Source of the DNA: Acidovorax delafieldii
GTDB lineage: Bacteria > Pseudomonadota > Gammaproteobacteria > Burkholderiales > Burkholderiaceae_C
DNA: 64,000 nt
Direction: 5' to 3'
Assembly: GCF_007993815.1 (NCBI RefSeq)
Contig: NZ_VJWE01000016.1
Span: 62,001 to 126,000, forward strand
Shown: one piece after another, positions 1 to 10,583 of the stretch
Position numbering within the stretch: the first letter of the stretch is position 1
Layout of the letters: each line of letters opens with the position of its first letter
The notes under the pieces: model-generated
Databases searched by the model: none
Told to the model about the DNA's origin: nothing
The model's input: only the letters and a program-made list of their open reading frames with translations
Program-made: the position numbers and the translations under genes

Positions 1-218
1 TGATCGAGACGGCGCAGACCCTGAACCCTGGCATCGACATCGTGGTGCGCAGCCACAACGAGGACGAGGCCCAGCGGCTGGTGCAGGAATGCAGCCATGC
101 CCAGGTGTTCCTGGCAGAAGATGCCTTGGCACAGGCCATGGCACGCCATGTGCTGGAGCGTGCCCGGGACCGCCAGACCCGCGCCACGCGGCCCGCTCCA
201 TTGCATGGACCGGCATGA
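1..218 (+). CDS. CPA2-family cation:proton antiporter, C-terminal fragment (KefB/YbaL-like)
   Basis: The window opens inside this gene; the frame runs from base 3 to a TGA at 216-218 and gives the last 71 residues. They look like the end of the TrkA-N/RCK domain of KefB/YbaL-type monovalent cation:proton antiporters: a beta strand rich in Ile/Val (PGIDIVVRSHNEDEA), then a stretch ending VFLAEDALAQAMARHVL, which matches the conserved 'V-G/A-E-x-x-L-A-x-x-M' end of that family. The RCK domain binds nucleotide at the cytoplasmic face and gates the membrane transporter. The transport domain lies outside the window, so substrate and full length cannot be judged. Confidence 0.72.
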   Translation, partial: IETAQTLNPGIDIVVRSHNEDEAQRLVQECSHAQVFLAEDALAQAMARHVLERARDRQTRATRPAPLHGPA

Positions 219-237
219 TTTGAAAGAAATCTGCCTG

Positions 238-281
238 TAGCGCTAGAAAGATATGCCTGGGCAGCTATAAATTTGATAGCT
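238..281 (+). repeat. Dispersed intergenic repeat, copy 1
   Basis: Core with a GCGCTAG block, then ATATGCC(T)GGGCAGCTAT, then an AT-rich palindrome (GCTAT-AAATTTG-ATAGC). Six further copies occur in this window. This one lies between the 3' ends of two convergent genes. Confidence 0.75.
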
Positions 282-409
282 ATGGTGCGTCTGCAGCCAC
301 AGTCGCAGCGCAGCATCCGGGCAGCGTCCTCACGGAGCGTCCCACCTGACCCCGCCAAGAACGCAGACCTCAGCCTCGCGCCATGCAGCGACCTGCCGCA
401 AGGCACTGA

Positions 410-2284
410 TCAATCTGTTTCTTCAAACACCAGCGATGGCACGGCCATCACGCGGGCGCTTTGGCCCAGGTCCTGGATCAGGTGGTTGGCAAAGTAGCTG
501 TTCTGCGTGTCGGGTTCCAGCGCTGCCACGGCCAGATTGGCACGCGGCTGGTTCAGGGGCACATAGAAGCTGCCAGCGGGTGCATCAATGGCGCTGCGTA
601 CGGCGGACACTTGCACGCGCACGATGTCGCCACTACCAGCAATGGTGCCGATCACGTCCTGGCGGTTGCCGGTTTCGCGCCCGGTTTCGCGGTAGCTCTC
701 GGCCAGGACAGAACCGGGCTCTGCCACCCGCATGACCTGGATGCCCAGCTGGCGCAGGCGTTCCACTGCACCGCTGGCGTCTGCCGACAGCCAATAGCCG
801 CAGGGCCGCGCACGCACCTTGGTGTTGCGCAGCGTCAGCGATGAGTTCCAGTCCACGCGAATGCTGCGATCGGCGCCGGTCTCGGGGTCCAGAAAATCCA
901 GGTCGCGCTGGGTGGGCGTGGCCTCCGCTTCAATGACCACCTGGTCGCGGCAGGCCAGGGCGCTGACGTCGCGGGCCACGAACGAGCGTACCTGCTCCAG
1001 GTTGGCCGCCCGCTCGGCGGTGGTCCGCAGCGCGCTGGTGATGGCGGTGACCTGGGCATGCACGCGGCGCTGGATGTGCATGCGACCAATGCCCACCCCA
1101 CGGGTCTCGATCAGCAGGCTGACCGTGTTCTTGAGGCCATGGACGTTGCGCCCCGTGTCGGGCTGGGTGCCCCCCATGGAGATGCGCTTGTCCTGCAGGT
1201 TGGTCGAGGTGGTGTAGTACCAGTCACTCGTCAGGCCCTGGGCCTTGAGGGCTGCCACCATGGGCTGGTGAAACCATTCCTGCGATGCCTTGGTGAGGAA
1301 CTCCGGATAGTTGGCAGTGGTGGTGTATTGCAGCAGTGCGTCGTAGCGCTGGATGGCGTTGAACTTCTGCAGATAGCGGCCCACCACGGTGTATTCATGG
1401 GCGTCCACGACCAGGATGGGGCGGTAGTCGTTGATGACCTGCGCAATGGCGCGGGCCTCGGGCGTGTTGAGCAACAGGTGGTCGCGGTTCAGGTCCACGC
1501 CGTTGGCGGTGACGCGGGTGCCCACCTCGGCGCCATCGGGGTTGGCGCGGGGCACCACCACCACGTTGATGCGGTCCAGCAGCGGCTCGAGCAGGCCCTG
1601 GGCCAGCTCACGGCTGATGACCAGCAGTGCCTCACTGCCTGCGGGTTCGTCGCCATGCTGCTGGCCGATCAGCACAACGGTGGGGCGGCCGCTCTTGTCC
1701 AGGCTGGCAGGGTCTGTGCCTGGGGCACGGGTAAGCAGCAGGCCCTGGATGGGCTCGCCGCGTTGCGAGGTGCCAATCTGCAGCAACTGCGTGCGTGTGC
1801 CCCCACGGGGCACGCCGTCGCTCAGCCCGCGCAGCCATTGGCCCAGCTCGGCATTGGTGGTGAAGGCCCTGCGGTCGGCACCCAGGCCGGGTGTGCTGTA
1901 GACCACAGAAGGGTTGGGGAACCGCGCGGCCACCGCATCGCCATAGGGCGGCGCCATGGGCGCTTCGTCGCGCACCAAGAGCGGTGCGGACGGGGGCAGG
2001 GGGCTGGCCACCACGGCAGCCCGTTGTGGCGGCAGCTGCGAGGGCGTCTGCTGTCCCAGCGGTGCGGGTACCACCGTACCTTGTTGTACGCGCGGCAGTG
2101 GCGCGGGGGCGCTGCGCTGCTGGGCAGTGGGGGTGGATGGCCAAGGGGGCAGCGGGGTGCTGCCGCAGGCTGTCAGCAGCAGTGCTGCCAGCGTGGCCGG
2201 GGCGGCCCAGGGCGCAATCCGTGGTTCAGGACGGGAAAGCGGGGCGGTATCGGCGCTGCGGCGCAGGAAATTGTGCTGGGTCAT
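410..2284 (-). CDS. M14-family metallopeptidase, predicted lipoprotein
   Basis: 624-residue protein with a zinc carboxypeptidase (M14) domain. The HxxE zinc pair lies in QHGDEPAGSE near residues 210-213, followed by NPDGAEVGTR and NGVDLNRDH, the third zinc His in VDAHEYT (about 296), and the general-base region SLLIETRG. The start at 2284 is chosen because it gives a hydrophobic stretch ending in the lipobox LLTAC (Cys at about 40), so the protein should be a membrane-anchored lipoprotein of the cell envelope. The frame is open for another 33 codons upstream. The segment between lipobox and catalytic domain is rich in Pro/Gln/Ala and probably disordered. The C-terminal 200 residues have no function I can name. 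Related proteins cleave peptide, cell-wall peptide or amino-acyl amide bonds; the substrate here is unknown. Confidence 0.8.
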   Translation of the reverse strand: MTQHNFLRRSADTAPLSRPEPRIAPWAAPATLAALLLTACGSTPLPPWPSTPTAQQRSAPAPLPRVQQGTVVPAPLGQQTPSQLPPQRAAVVASPLPPSAPLLVRDEAPMAPPYGDAVAARFPNPSVVYSTPGLGADRRAFTTNAELGQWLRGLSDGVPRGGTRTQLLQIGTSQRGEPIQGLLLTRAPGTDPASLDKSGRPTVVLIGQQHGDEPAGSEALLVISRELAQGLLEPLLDRINVVVVPRANPDGAEVGTRVTANGVDLNRDHLLLNTPEARAIAQVINDYRPILVVDAHEYTVVGRYLQKFNAIQRYDALLQYTTTANYPEFLTKASQEWFHQPMVAALKAQGLTSDWYYTTSTNLQDKRISMGGTQPDTGRNVHGLKNTVSLLIETRGVGIGRMHIQRRVHAQVTAITSALRTTAERAANLEQVRSFVARDVSALACRDQVVIEAEATPTQRDLDFLDPETGADRSIRVDWNSSLTLRNTKVRARPCGYWLSADASGAVERLRQLGIQVMRVAEPGSVLAESYRETGRETGNRQDVIGTIAGSGDIVRVQVSAVRSAIDAPAGSFYVPLNQPRANLAVAALEPDTQNSYFANHLIQDLGQSARVMAVPSLVFEETD

Positions 2285-2422
2285 GGTGTGGGCTGCCAGA
2301 GAGAGCCCCTGTTGTGGGGCGAGTGGGGCGCTTTGTACGTGGATGTTACCTGCGCGCACCCGCCTCTCCTTGTCAGCGTACATCCCGTTGCAAACCCGTG
2401 GCGCCGTGGGCTGACGCAGTGA

Positions 2423-3511
2423 TCATCGAGGGGTGTCGCTGGGTGCGGTGGCGTCGGTGGGCGGCGGCGAGATGCTCTGGGCCAGGGGAGAACTGGGCAG
2501 TTTCAGGCGCAGCAAGGCGCGCACAAAGCCGTGGTCCGAGCGCGTGCGGTCGCGTCCCTCATGCAGGTGGTCGTTGAAATAGTCCACCCGGCGCACATCG
2601 CCCACGCTGTTGCGCCCATTGGGCAGGAACTCCTCGCTGACCAGGATCTGGTCCAGCACATAGGGCGCGCCCTGGTGGATGTGGGAGTAGGCCACGTCCT
2701 TTTTCAAGGCGAAATCTCCCTGCAAGTCGTACGCATTGAACAAGGCCACATCACGGGCGGACCGGTCGTAGGCGATGTCGGTGGTGGCGCAGATCAGTTG
2801 CGTGGTCACGCTGTCGGGGGTGTCGTTGAAGTCGCCCAGCACTACCAGGGGCACGCTGGTGCGGTGCAGCAGGTCGATCACCAGGCACCGCAGCGCCATG
2901 GCCTCGGCGCCGCGCATGATCAGCGAGCGCAGCGATGCCAGTGCGACCACCTTGCGGTCGTCCCGGTCCTCGGTGGGCTGGCCTAGGGCATCCTGCAGAA
3001 ACTTGGGACGTTTGGATTTGAGGTGGGCAGTGAGGACGTTGAGGGTTTGGCCATGCTTCATCCGCAACGTGGCCACGAGGGGTGGGCGCTCGAAGCGCGT
3101 GTGTTGGCCAATGCCAGGCACATCCACCTGAAAGCCCGGTGGGAAGTCGGCAAAGGACTGCAATGCCTCGACCTTGAGCCGCGTGGCCAGGCCCACACGG
3201 GGCGTTCCCTGTGCGCCCTGTTGGGTGTCGTTGTTCTCGGCCCCTGGTACGGCGACGAAGTCGTAGCGCAAGCCACCCCGACCCAGTGCCCCTTTGAAGG
3301 CCGCATCGTCCCAGACCTCCTGCACCGCCAGTACATCGGCGTTCAGTGCCCGAAAGCGCTCGCCCAGCCAGGTGATCTTGCGTTCAAACTCGGTCTGGCT
3401 GTAGGGGTCCTGGTTCTCGTAGAACAGGCGTCCCGGATTGGCCAGGTTGAGCACATTGCAAGTGGCCACCATGAGGGTGTCCAGCGGTTGGGGGAGTTCG
3501 TTGGGGCGCAT
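2423..3511 (-). CDS. Endonuclease/exonuclease/phosphatase (EEP) family protein
   Basis: 362 residues with the EEP fold signatures in order: ATCNVLNL near the N-terminus, VQEV with the metal-binding Glu near residue 65, VVLGDFNDTP in the second half, and the catalytic SDHGFVRALL near residue 330. The family holds Mg-dependent phosphodiesterases acting on DNA, RNA or phospholipids. No signal peptide or membrane segment is visible, so it is probably cytoplasmic. It lies on the same strand as the M14 peptidase downstream and the SDR gene upstream. The substrate cannot be assigned from sequence. Confidence 0.85.
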   Translation of the reverse strand: MRPNELPQPLDTLMVATCNVLNLANPGRLFYENQDPYSQTEFERKITWLGERFRALNADVLAVQEVWDDAAFKGALGRGGLRYDFVAVPGAENNDTQQGAQGTPRVGLATRLKVEALQSFADFPPGFQVDVPGIGQHTRFERPPLVATLRMKHGQTLNVLTAHLKSKRPKFLQDALGQPTEDRDDRKVVALASLRSLIMRGAEAMALRCLVIDLLHRTSVPLVVLGDFNDTPDSVTTQLICATTDIAYDRSARDVALFNAYDLQGDFALKKDVAYSHIHQGAPYVLDQILVSEEFLPNGRNSVGDVRRVDYFNDHLHEGRDRTRSDHGFVRALLRLKLPSSPLAQSISPPPTDATAPSDTPR

Positions 3512-3556
3512 GAAGGGCGTACAGCGTAGGCGGGGTCACGACGGCTGCACCCTGTA

Positions 3557-4261
3557 TCAACTGGCCTGCAGCGCGCGGCCGGACAGCACTTGCAGCCCGG
3601 GTCGGCCCAACTGTACGGCACGGACGAGCGCACGGGCCACCTCCGCCCCGGGGCGGGCACGATAGTTGGCGGGCAGGACCGGGTTCAGCCACTGAAACAG
3701 TTTGAGCGACAGGGACTCTGCGGGCCGGTGGGCTTGTTGCAGCGCCCGGCGTTCGCCCATCAGCAGGGATGGGCGTGCAATGACCAGCGTCTCAAAACCC
3801 AGCTGCTGAAGGTCGCGCTCGACCTCGCCTTTGACGCGGTTGTAAAAGATGCGCGATTGCGCATTGGCCCCCATGGCGGTGACCACGCCACAGCGGGTGG
3901 CGCCCGCCGCGCGCGCTGCGCGGGCCGTGGCCATCACGGCGTCATAGTCCACCGCACGGAACGCGCTCTGGCTGCCGGCTGCAGCCATGGTGGTGCCCAG
4001 GGTGATGTAAACATCATCGACGTGCGGCAAGGCGGGCATCGCCGCAAAATCCACCGCGTGCAGTTGCAGGCGGGGATGGTTCAGCGCTGGCGCACGCCGC
4101 CCTTTGGCGTGCAGCACATGGATGCTGGCGCCCGCTGCGTCCGTGGCGTTGGCAGGGGGCGCTTTGCGCGTCTCAGCGGTTAAAAGAGCCCCGAGGACCG
4201 CCTGGCCCACGAGGCCCGTTGCCCCGGCCACCACCGCCACCCGTGCCTGATCCGCCACCAT
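3557..4261 (-). CDS. NAD(P)-binding atypical SDR / NAD(P)H-binding oxidoreductase
   Basis: 234 residues. A Rossmann signature VAGATGLVG lies at residues 11-19, and a Y-x3-K pair (FYNRVK, Tyr140/Lys144) follows GVVTAMGA; the fold resembles NmrA/HTATIP2-type 'NAD(P)H-binding' atypical SDRs. The reading frame is open far upstream, but that part is a shifted reading of the rhlE Gly-rich tail, so the first sensible start is the ATG at 4261, eight codons before the glycine motif. This places the first 89 bases inside rhlE in another frame. A GTG at 4240 is an alternative and still overlaps. Function beyond nucleotide-dependent oxidoreductase or sensor is unknown. Confidence 0.75.
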   Translation of the reverse strand: MVADQARVAVVAGATGLVGQAVLGALLTAETRKAPPANATDAAGASIHVLHAKGRRAPALNHPRLQLHAVDFAAMPALPHVDDVYITLGTTMAAAGSQSAFRAVDYDAVMATARAARAAGATRCGVVTAMGANAQSRIFYNRVKGEVERDLQQLGFETLVIARPSLLMGERRALQQAHRPAESLSLKLFQWLNPVLPANYRARPGAEVARALVRAVQLGRPGLQVLSGRALQAS

Positions 4262-5966
4262 AGCCGCCACCTCCAGAGTTGCGATACCCACCACCACCGC
4301 CGCCGCCACGGCGGCCGCGTTCAGCCATGCTGTCCACGCTGGTGCGCATGGGGTCGGGCTGACCGCCCGCACCGTGGCCCGAGCTGCGATGGCCTGGGTT
4401 GCTGTGACCCAGGTGTGTGCCCAGGTGCGCATTGGCGCGGGGGGGTTGTGCGTCATCGTAGCGATGACCACCGCCGCCTTCGGGGCGTGGGCCTCGGCTG
4501 CGCGCAGGTGCCTGGGCGGCGCCGTCACGGGCACCACCCCGGCCACCACCCTGGCCTCCGCGGCCGCCGCCGGCTGGACCCTGGGCGTTGCGTGGAGCTC
4601 CGCCACCGGAACGGCCACCACCGCCACCACCGTTGCCTGCACGGGGGCCGCGCTCCCCACCTTGGCCGCCGCCCTGGCCTGCCTTGTTGGTGCGGATGCG
4701 CTCCATCATTTCGCTGCGGGCGGCCTTGGCGGCTGCCTGCATCACATCACGGCTCGGGGGCTTGCCTGCGCCGCCCCAGATGGTCTGGCGGCCCATGGCG
4801 ATGGGTTCCGCCTTCTCGCCGGGTTCTGGGCCAAAACCTTCGATCACCTGGACAGGAATCTGCTGCTTGGTAAAGCGCTCGATGTCCATCATGAAACCTT
4901 CTTCGTCCATGCAGACCAGGCTCACGGCTTCGCCCGTTGCGCCTGCGCGGCCCGTGCGGCCGATGCGGTGCACATAGTCTTCGGAGACGTTGGGGATTTC
5001 GTAGTTGACGACGTGCGGCAGGTCATCGATGTCGATGCCACGTGCGGCGATGTCGGTGGCCACCAGGGCACGGATCTCGCCACTCTTGAAGCCCGCCAAG
5101 GCCTGCGTACGGGCACTCTGGCTCTTGTTGCCGTGCAAGGCCATGGCCTGCACACCGTTCTTGGTCAGGAACTCGGCCACGTTGTTGGCGCCGAATTTGG
5201 TGCGCGTGAACACCAGCACCTGGCTCCAGTTGTGTTGCTGGATGATGTGCAGCAGCACCTGCTTTTTCTTGCCGCGGCCCACAGGATGGATCACTTGCGA
5301 AATACGCTGCACCGTGGTGTTGCGCGGGGTGACCTGGATGCTTTGCGGGTTCTTGAGCAGGGTGTTGGCCAGCTCGCGGATCTCGTCGCTGAAGGTGGCC
5401 GAGAACAGCAGGCTTTGCTTGTCCTTGGGCACCAGGGCCAGCACCTTCTTCACGTCGTGGATGAAGCCCATGTCGAGCATGCGGTCGGCTTCGTCAAGCA
5501 CCAGCACCTGCACGGTGGACAGGTCCAGGAAGCCCTGTTGCTGCAGGTCCAGCAGACGGCCAGGGGTGGCCACCAGGATGTCCACGCCGCGCTTGATGCG
5601 GTCGATCTGCGGGTTCATGCCCACACCACCGAAGACCACGGTGGAGTTGATGTCCAGGTACTTTCCGTATTCGCGCACCGATTCTTCGACCTGGGCCGCG
5701 AGCTCACGGGTAGGGGTCAGCACCAGGGCGCGGATGCCCTTGCCGCCAAACTTGTTCTTGGGTGCCGTGCCTTGCGAGAGGCGGTGCAGCATGGGCAGGG
5801 TGAACGCAGCGGTCTTGCCGGTGCCAGTCTGCGCGCCGGCCAGAAGGTCGTGGCCTTCCAGAACGGCGGGAATGGCCTGGGCCTGAATGGGCGTGGGGGT
5901 TTCATAGCCCGTTTCGTGCACGGCCTTCAGGATGGCAGGAGCCAGGTTCAGTTCGTCAAATGTCAT
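4173..5966 (-). CDS. rhlE: DEAD-box ATP-dependent RNA helicase RhlE
   Basis: 597-residue cytoplasmic RNA helicase. The Q motif begins at residue 3 (FDELNL...[10 protein letters not shown]), Walker [11 protein letters not shown] is at 43-52, PTRELA at about 84, DEAD at 158-161, then SAT ([10 protein letters not shown]), [16 protein letters not shown] and [10 protein letters not shown] of the second RecA domain. After about residue 440 the chain is an Arg/Gly-rich tail with poly-Gly runs, ending RGSFNR; such tails bind RNA and are usual in RhlE-type helicases. The start MTFDEL fits the family; no clear Shine-Dalgarno precedes it, and a leader with four stem-loops sits upstream. RhlE proteins act in RNA turnover and ribosome maturation, often in the cold. 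Its 3' end overlaps the SDR gene. Confidence 0.95.
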   Translation of the reverse strand: MTFDELNLAPAILKAVHETGYETPTPIQAQAIPAVLEGHDLLAGAQTGTGKTAAFTLPMLHRLSQGTAPKNKFGGKGIRALVLTPTRELAAQVEESVREYGKYLDINSTVVFGGVGMNPQIDRIKRGVDILVATPGRLLDLQQQGFLDLSTVQVLVLDEADRMLDMGFIHDVKKVLALVPKDKQSLLFSATFSDEIRELANTLLKNPQSIQVTPRNTTVQRISQVIHPVGRGKKKQVLLHIIQQHNWSQVLVFTRTKFGANNVAEFLTKNGVQAMALHGNKSQSARTQALAGFKSGEIRALVATDIAARGIDIDDLPHVVNYEIPNVSEDYVHRIGRTGRAGATGEAVSLVCMDEEGFMMDIERFTKQQIPVQVIEGFGPEPGEKAEPIAMGRQTIWGGAGKPPSRDVMQAAAKAARSEMMERIRTNKAGQGGGQGGERGPRAGNGGGGGGRSGGGAPRNAQGPAGGGRGGQGGGRGGARDGAAQAPARSRGPRPEGGGGHRYDDAQPPRANAHLGTHLGHSNPGHRSSGHGAGGQPDPMRTSVDSMAERGRRGGGGGGGYRNSGGGGYGGGSGTGGGGGRGNGPRGPGGPRGSFNR

Positions 5967-5976
5967 GTCGTTGGAT

Positions 5977-6083
5977 GCGCCCGTCCGGGGCGCTGGGTAT
6001 CCGCCTGTCGTGCAACCGGGAGGTTGCTGAGCCAGTCTCAGGCTGATGAGGTTCAGGATTGGGAGCCCGGAAGCGTGGCTTCC
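5977..6083 (-). promoter_or_regulatory. Structured rhlE 5' leader with four tandem stem-loops
   Basis: Between the rhlE start and the ettA gene, four short perfect inverted repeats follow one another: GGAAGC/GCTTCC at 6069-6083, AGCC/GGCT at about 6030-6044, GCAACC-GGGA-GGTTGC at 6012-6027, and GCGCCC/GGGCGC at 5977-5993, whose foot ends 11 bases before the rhlE ATG. There is no obvious ribosome binding site in this leader. It could be a cis-acting RNA controlling helicase synthesis; that is inference. Confidence 0.45.
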
Positions 6084-6264
6084 TTCGTCCCCAGCAGTGT
6101 GCTGATGTGGCGGGCAACTGGAGCCCACAACGGGGGTATTGTCGCATGGACCGATAATCTAGGGTTTGAGAGCGCGTTCGTCGTCTTTTTGGAATGCTCC
6201 AAATGGCCCTCTGAACCTGCTCGGATGCAGACTTCCTGCCCACTTTCGCAAGCTAGAACCCTCC

Positions 6265-7926
<1,662 letters not shown>

Positions 7927-7985
7927 AGGCCGAGGTCAAGTAGGATTGCATCTGGAAACCTCTTGTCCGATTCCTCCCTCCCACC

Positions 7986-10514
7986 ATGTCCCTGCCCGCA
8001 TCGCGTCTGAGAGCCGTTTTCCGCGCCTGCGTTGTCAACGCCGTTCGCGGTGGCGAGGCCTTGATGGGGCAGCTCGTCAAGGTCACCCAAAGTGCCTTGA
8101 CCAGCGAGGAGTCGGCCAGCCGCAACATCCAGCAGCGTAATTTGTTCAGTGATGCACTGCGGCTGCTCAACGAGCACGAGGCTGCGCTGGTCAAGGGCTA
8201 TCCCATGGCCTTGCTGGAAATATTTGCCGAAGGCCCTGCGGTCGCCAAGGGGCGCAGTTCGGCCGATGACACCGGCATGGACTTTGGCGAGCTTTCGCTC
8301 ATTGACGAAAGCGAGATGCAGGCCCAGGTGGAACTGTCCAAGGCCCAGCAGTCTGCGCTGCATGCCACCGACGCCGTACTGGCCGAACTCAACACCCTGG
8401 TGAGCGCTGCGCAAGGTTTGCGCAGCGTGCAACCCGAGCGCAACCCTCTGCGGCCCGAGAGCTACATCCGTGCATTGCAGCAGGTGGTGGGTGAGACCGG
8501 CGTCTCGGCCGAGGTACGGCAGCTGTGGATGCAGCACATGCGCGACCTGCTCGGGAAGCTGCTGGCCGAAGAATACAAAAAAACCGCCCAGAGCTTGCGT
8601 GAGCATGGCGTACAGCCGGTGGGCTACGCAGTGCTGGGCATGCCTGCGGGCGGCGGTCGCGGCCAAGGCACCGGTTACGGTGGGTCTGGCTATGGCGGGC
8701 CCGGTACGGGTTACGGGGGCGGTTATTCCGGGTACGGCCCCTCAATGAACGCGCCCATGAGCGACTATGGCAACACAGGTTATGGGTGTGGTATGGGTCC
8801 CAGCACAGGCTGGAGCGGCGACTCCCAGCAGGGTGCCATGGTGCCTGTGCCCGTGGACGCTGCCGAAGAGGCATTGCTCACGGTCGGCATCCTGCGCCAG
8901 ATGTTGGCGGGCGGTGATCCATTTGCCCCTCCTCCGGTCTACGGCGCCGTGCCCGCACAGGCGGTGGTCATGCCCAGCGGCGCGGGTCAGCCGGGCTGGG
9001 TGGACCCCCGCGCGGGAGCCGCCAGCGCTCAGTCATCGTTGGCCGGGGGCTACTACCCGTCGGGTGCGGCCGCTGAAGCGATTGAAGACATGGCGCAGCT
9101 GGAGCGCCTGGTGGGCCGTCTTGCCGGTGGGGGCACGGTCAGCCAGGCGGGCTCTTTGCCCGTGCCTCTCGCAGGCTGGCGTGGGCCTGGCGTTGCGCCG
9201 GTGGTCTATGCAGCCATGCCCATGGAGGCTGCTACCCAGTCCACCGCCATGGCGGTGGAGGTGGTGGGGCGCATGATGGCCAACATCTCCCAGGACGCCC
9301 GTTTGCTGCCCCCTGTGCAGCAGGCCGTCAAGAGCCTGGAGCCTGCGCTCAAGCAATTGGTGCACCACGACGGCCGGTTTTTTACCGACAGCAGCCACCC
9401 TGCGCGCCGCCTGCTTGACGAGCTTACGCAGCGCAGCTTGGCATTCACCGCCGAGACAGAGCCTGGCTTCAGCCGCTTCATGCGACTGGTGACCGAGGCT
9501 GTGGGCCACCTGTCTGCCCATGAGGTCAAGGACGCGGGGCCGTTCGACACCGTGCTCAAGGCGCTGCAGTCTGCCTGGGACACCCAGGAGCAAAAGATCA
9601 AGGCCCAGCAGGAGGCCGAGCAGAAAGCCAAATTGCAGGCGGAGCAGCGCGAACTGCTGGCCGAGAAGATCGCAGCCGATATCCGCAAGCTGCCGGATGT
9701 GGACAAGGTGCCGTCGGACGTGCTGGATTTTGCGGCGGGCCCCTGGGCTGACGTAGTGGCGCTGGCGCAGGTGATGCGCAGTGACGATAGCCAGGAAGAT
9801 GACCCCAGCGGTTACCTGGCGCTGGTTCCGGTGTTGCTGTGGACTGCGCAGCCTGACCTCACGCGCCAGGAGACGGACCGGCTCAACGAAGCCATCCCCG
9901 GCCTGCTGGCCAAGCTGCGCAAGGGCCTCAAGACCATCAACTACCCGGCGGTGCAGACCAGCGCATTCTTGCAGCGGCTTGTGGCGTTGCACCAGGCCGC
10001 TTTTGAAAAACCGGCTCCTGCCCCAGTGTCCGCCCCTGCGGGAGAGCCCGAAGTGGCCCCGGAGGCGACAGAGCCGTCCGAATCGGCAGAGGCGTCCGCT
10101 CCTTCACCGCAGGACAGTGCCCAGGCGCCGCTGGACACCCCGGACCCTTACGCTGATTTTGTCATCGGGGCCTGGGTGGAGCTGGTGACCAATGGCCGGG
10201 TGGTGCGGACCCAGCTGACTTGGGCCAGCCCGCATGGCACCCTGTTTTTGTTCACTGCGCCGGACGCCAGCACCCAATCCATGACCCGCCGCATGCGCGA
10301 CAAGCTGGCGGCCGAAGGCTCGCTGCGCGTGGTGCCGGCCCAGCCACCCAAGCCCGCCAAGCCTGCGGCCCGCGCTTCGGGCTCTACGGAAACGGGCGGG
10401 GCAGATCGCAAGACGTCCGAGGGCCGTACGGGCTTCGGCTCCAAAATGGCGCCGCTGTCCAAATCCGCCCCCCTGGCCCCGGCTTCGGGTGCCAAGTCGC
10501 CCAAGAATCGCTGA
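7986..10514 (+). CDS. DUF1631 family protein
   Basis: 842 residues, recognised by the N-terminal segment (ALMGQLVKVTQSALT, then FSDALRLLNEHEAALVKGYP) and by the C-terminal stretch YADFVIGAWVELV...TQLTWASPHGTLFLFT, typical of DUF1631 proteins of beta- and gammaproteobacteria; this end resembles a PilZ-like barrel. Most of the chain is helical. Residues about 215-290 form a Gly/Tyr-rich low-complexity insert, and a Pro/Ala/Glu-rich linker precedes the C-terminal domain. No signal peptide. Function is unknown; a c-di-GMP link is only suggested by the resemblance to PilZ. Confidence 0.82.
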   Translation: MSLPASRLRAVFRACVVNAVRGGEALMGQLVKVTQSALTSEESASRNIQQRNLFSDALRLLNEHEAALVKGYPMALLEIFAEGPAVAKGRSSADDTGMDFGELSLIDESEMQAQVELSKAQQSALHATDAVLAELNTLVSAAQGLRSVQPERNPLRPESYIRALQQVVGETGVSAEVRQLWMQHMRDLLGKLLAEEYKKTAQSLREHGVQPVGYAVLGMPAGGGRGQGTGYGGSGYGGPGTGYGGGYSGYGPSMNAPMSDYGNTGYGCGMGPSTGWSGDSQQGAMVPVPVDAAEEALLTVGILRQMLAGGDPFAPPPVYGAVPAQAVVMPSGAGQPGWVDPRAGAASAQSSLAGGYYPSGAAAEAIEDMAQLERLVGRLAGGGTVSQAGSLPVPLAGWRGPGVAPVVYAAMPMEAATQSTAMAVEVVGRMMANISQDARLLPPVQQAVKSLEPALKQLVHHDGRFFTDSSHPARRLLDELTQRSLAFTAETEPGFSRFMRLVTEAVGHLSAHEVKDAGPFDTVLKALQSAWDTQEQKIKAQQEAEQKAKLQAEQRELLAEKIAADIRKLPDVDKVPSDVLDFAAGPWADVVALAQVMRSDDSQEDDPSGYLALVPVLLWTAQPDLTRQETDRLNEAIPGLLAKLRKGLKTINYPAVQTSAFLQRLVALHQAAFEKPAPAPVSAPAGEPEVAPEATEPSESAEASAPSPQDSAQAPLDTPDPYADFVIGAWVELVTNGRVVRTQLTWASPHGTLFLFTAPDASTQSMTRRMRDKLAAEGSLRVVPAQPPKPAKPAARASGSTETGGADRKTSEGRTGFGSKMAPLSKSAPLAPASGAKSPKNR

Positions 10515-10583
10515 TCGCACAGATACGCGCGCTGCGGGTGCCACCTTGAGGCCGCGAGCGGCCTTGTGCCGCTGTAGAGCTGG

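Noticed and set aside
1058..2422. 454-codon open frame on the plus strand opposite the M14 peptidase
   Set aside because: Antisense of a gene with clear motifs; no domain, and composition is that of a GC-rich shadow frame.
4262..4660. Long N-terminal extension of the SDR gene
   Set aside because: It is only the rhlE Gly-rich tail read in another frame; the Rossmann fold begins at 4261.
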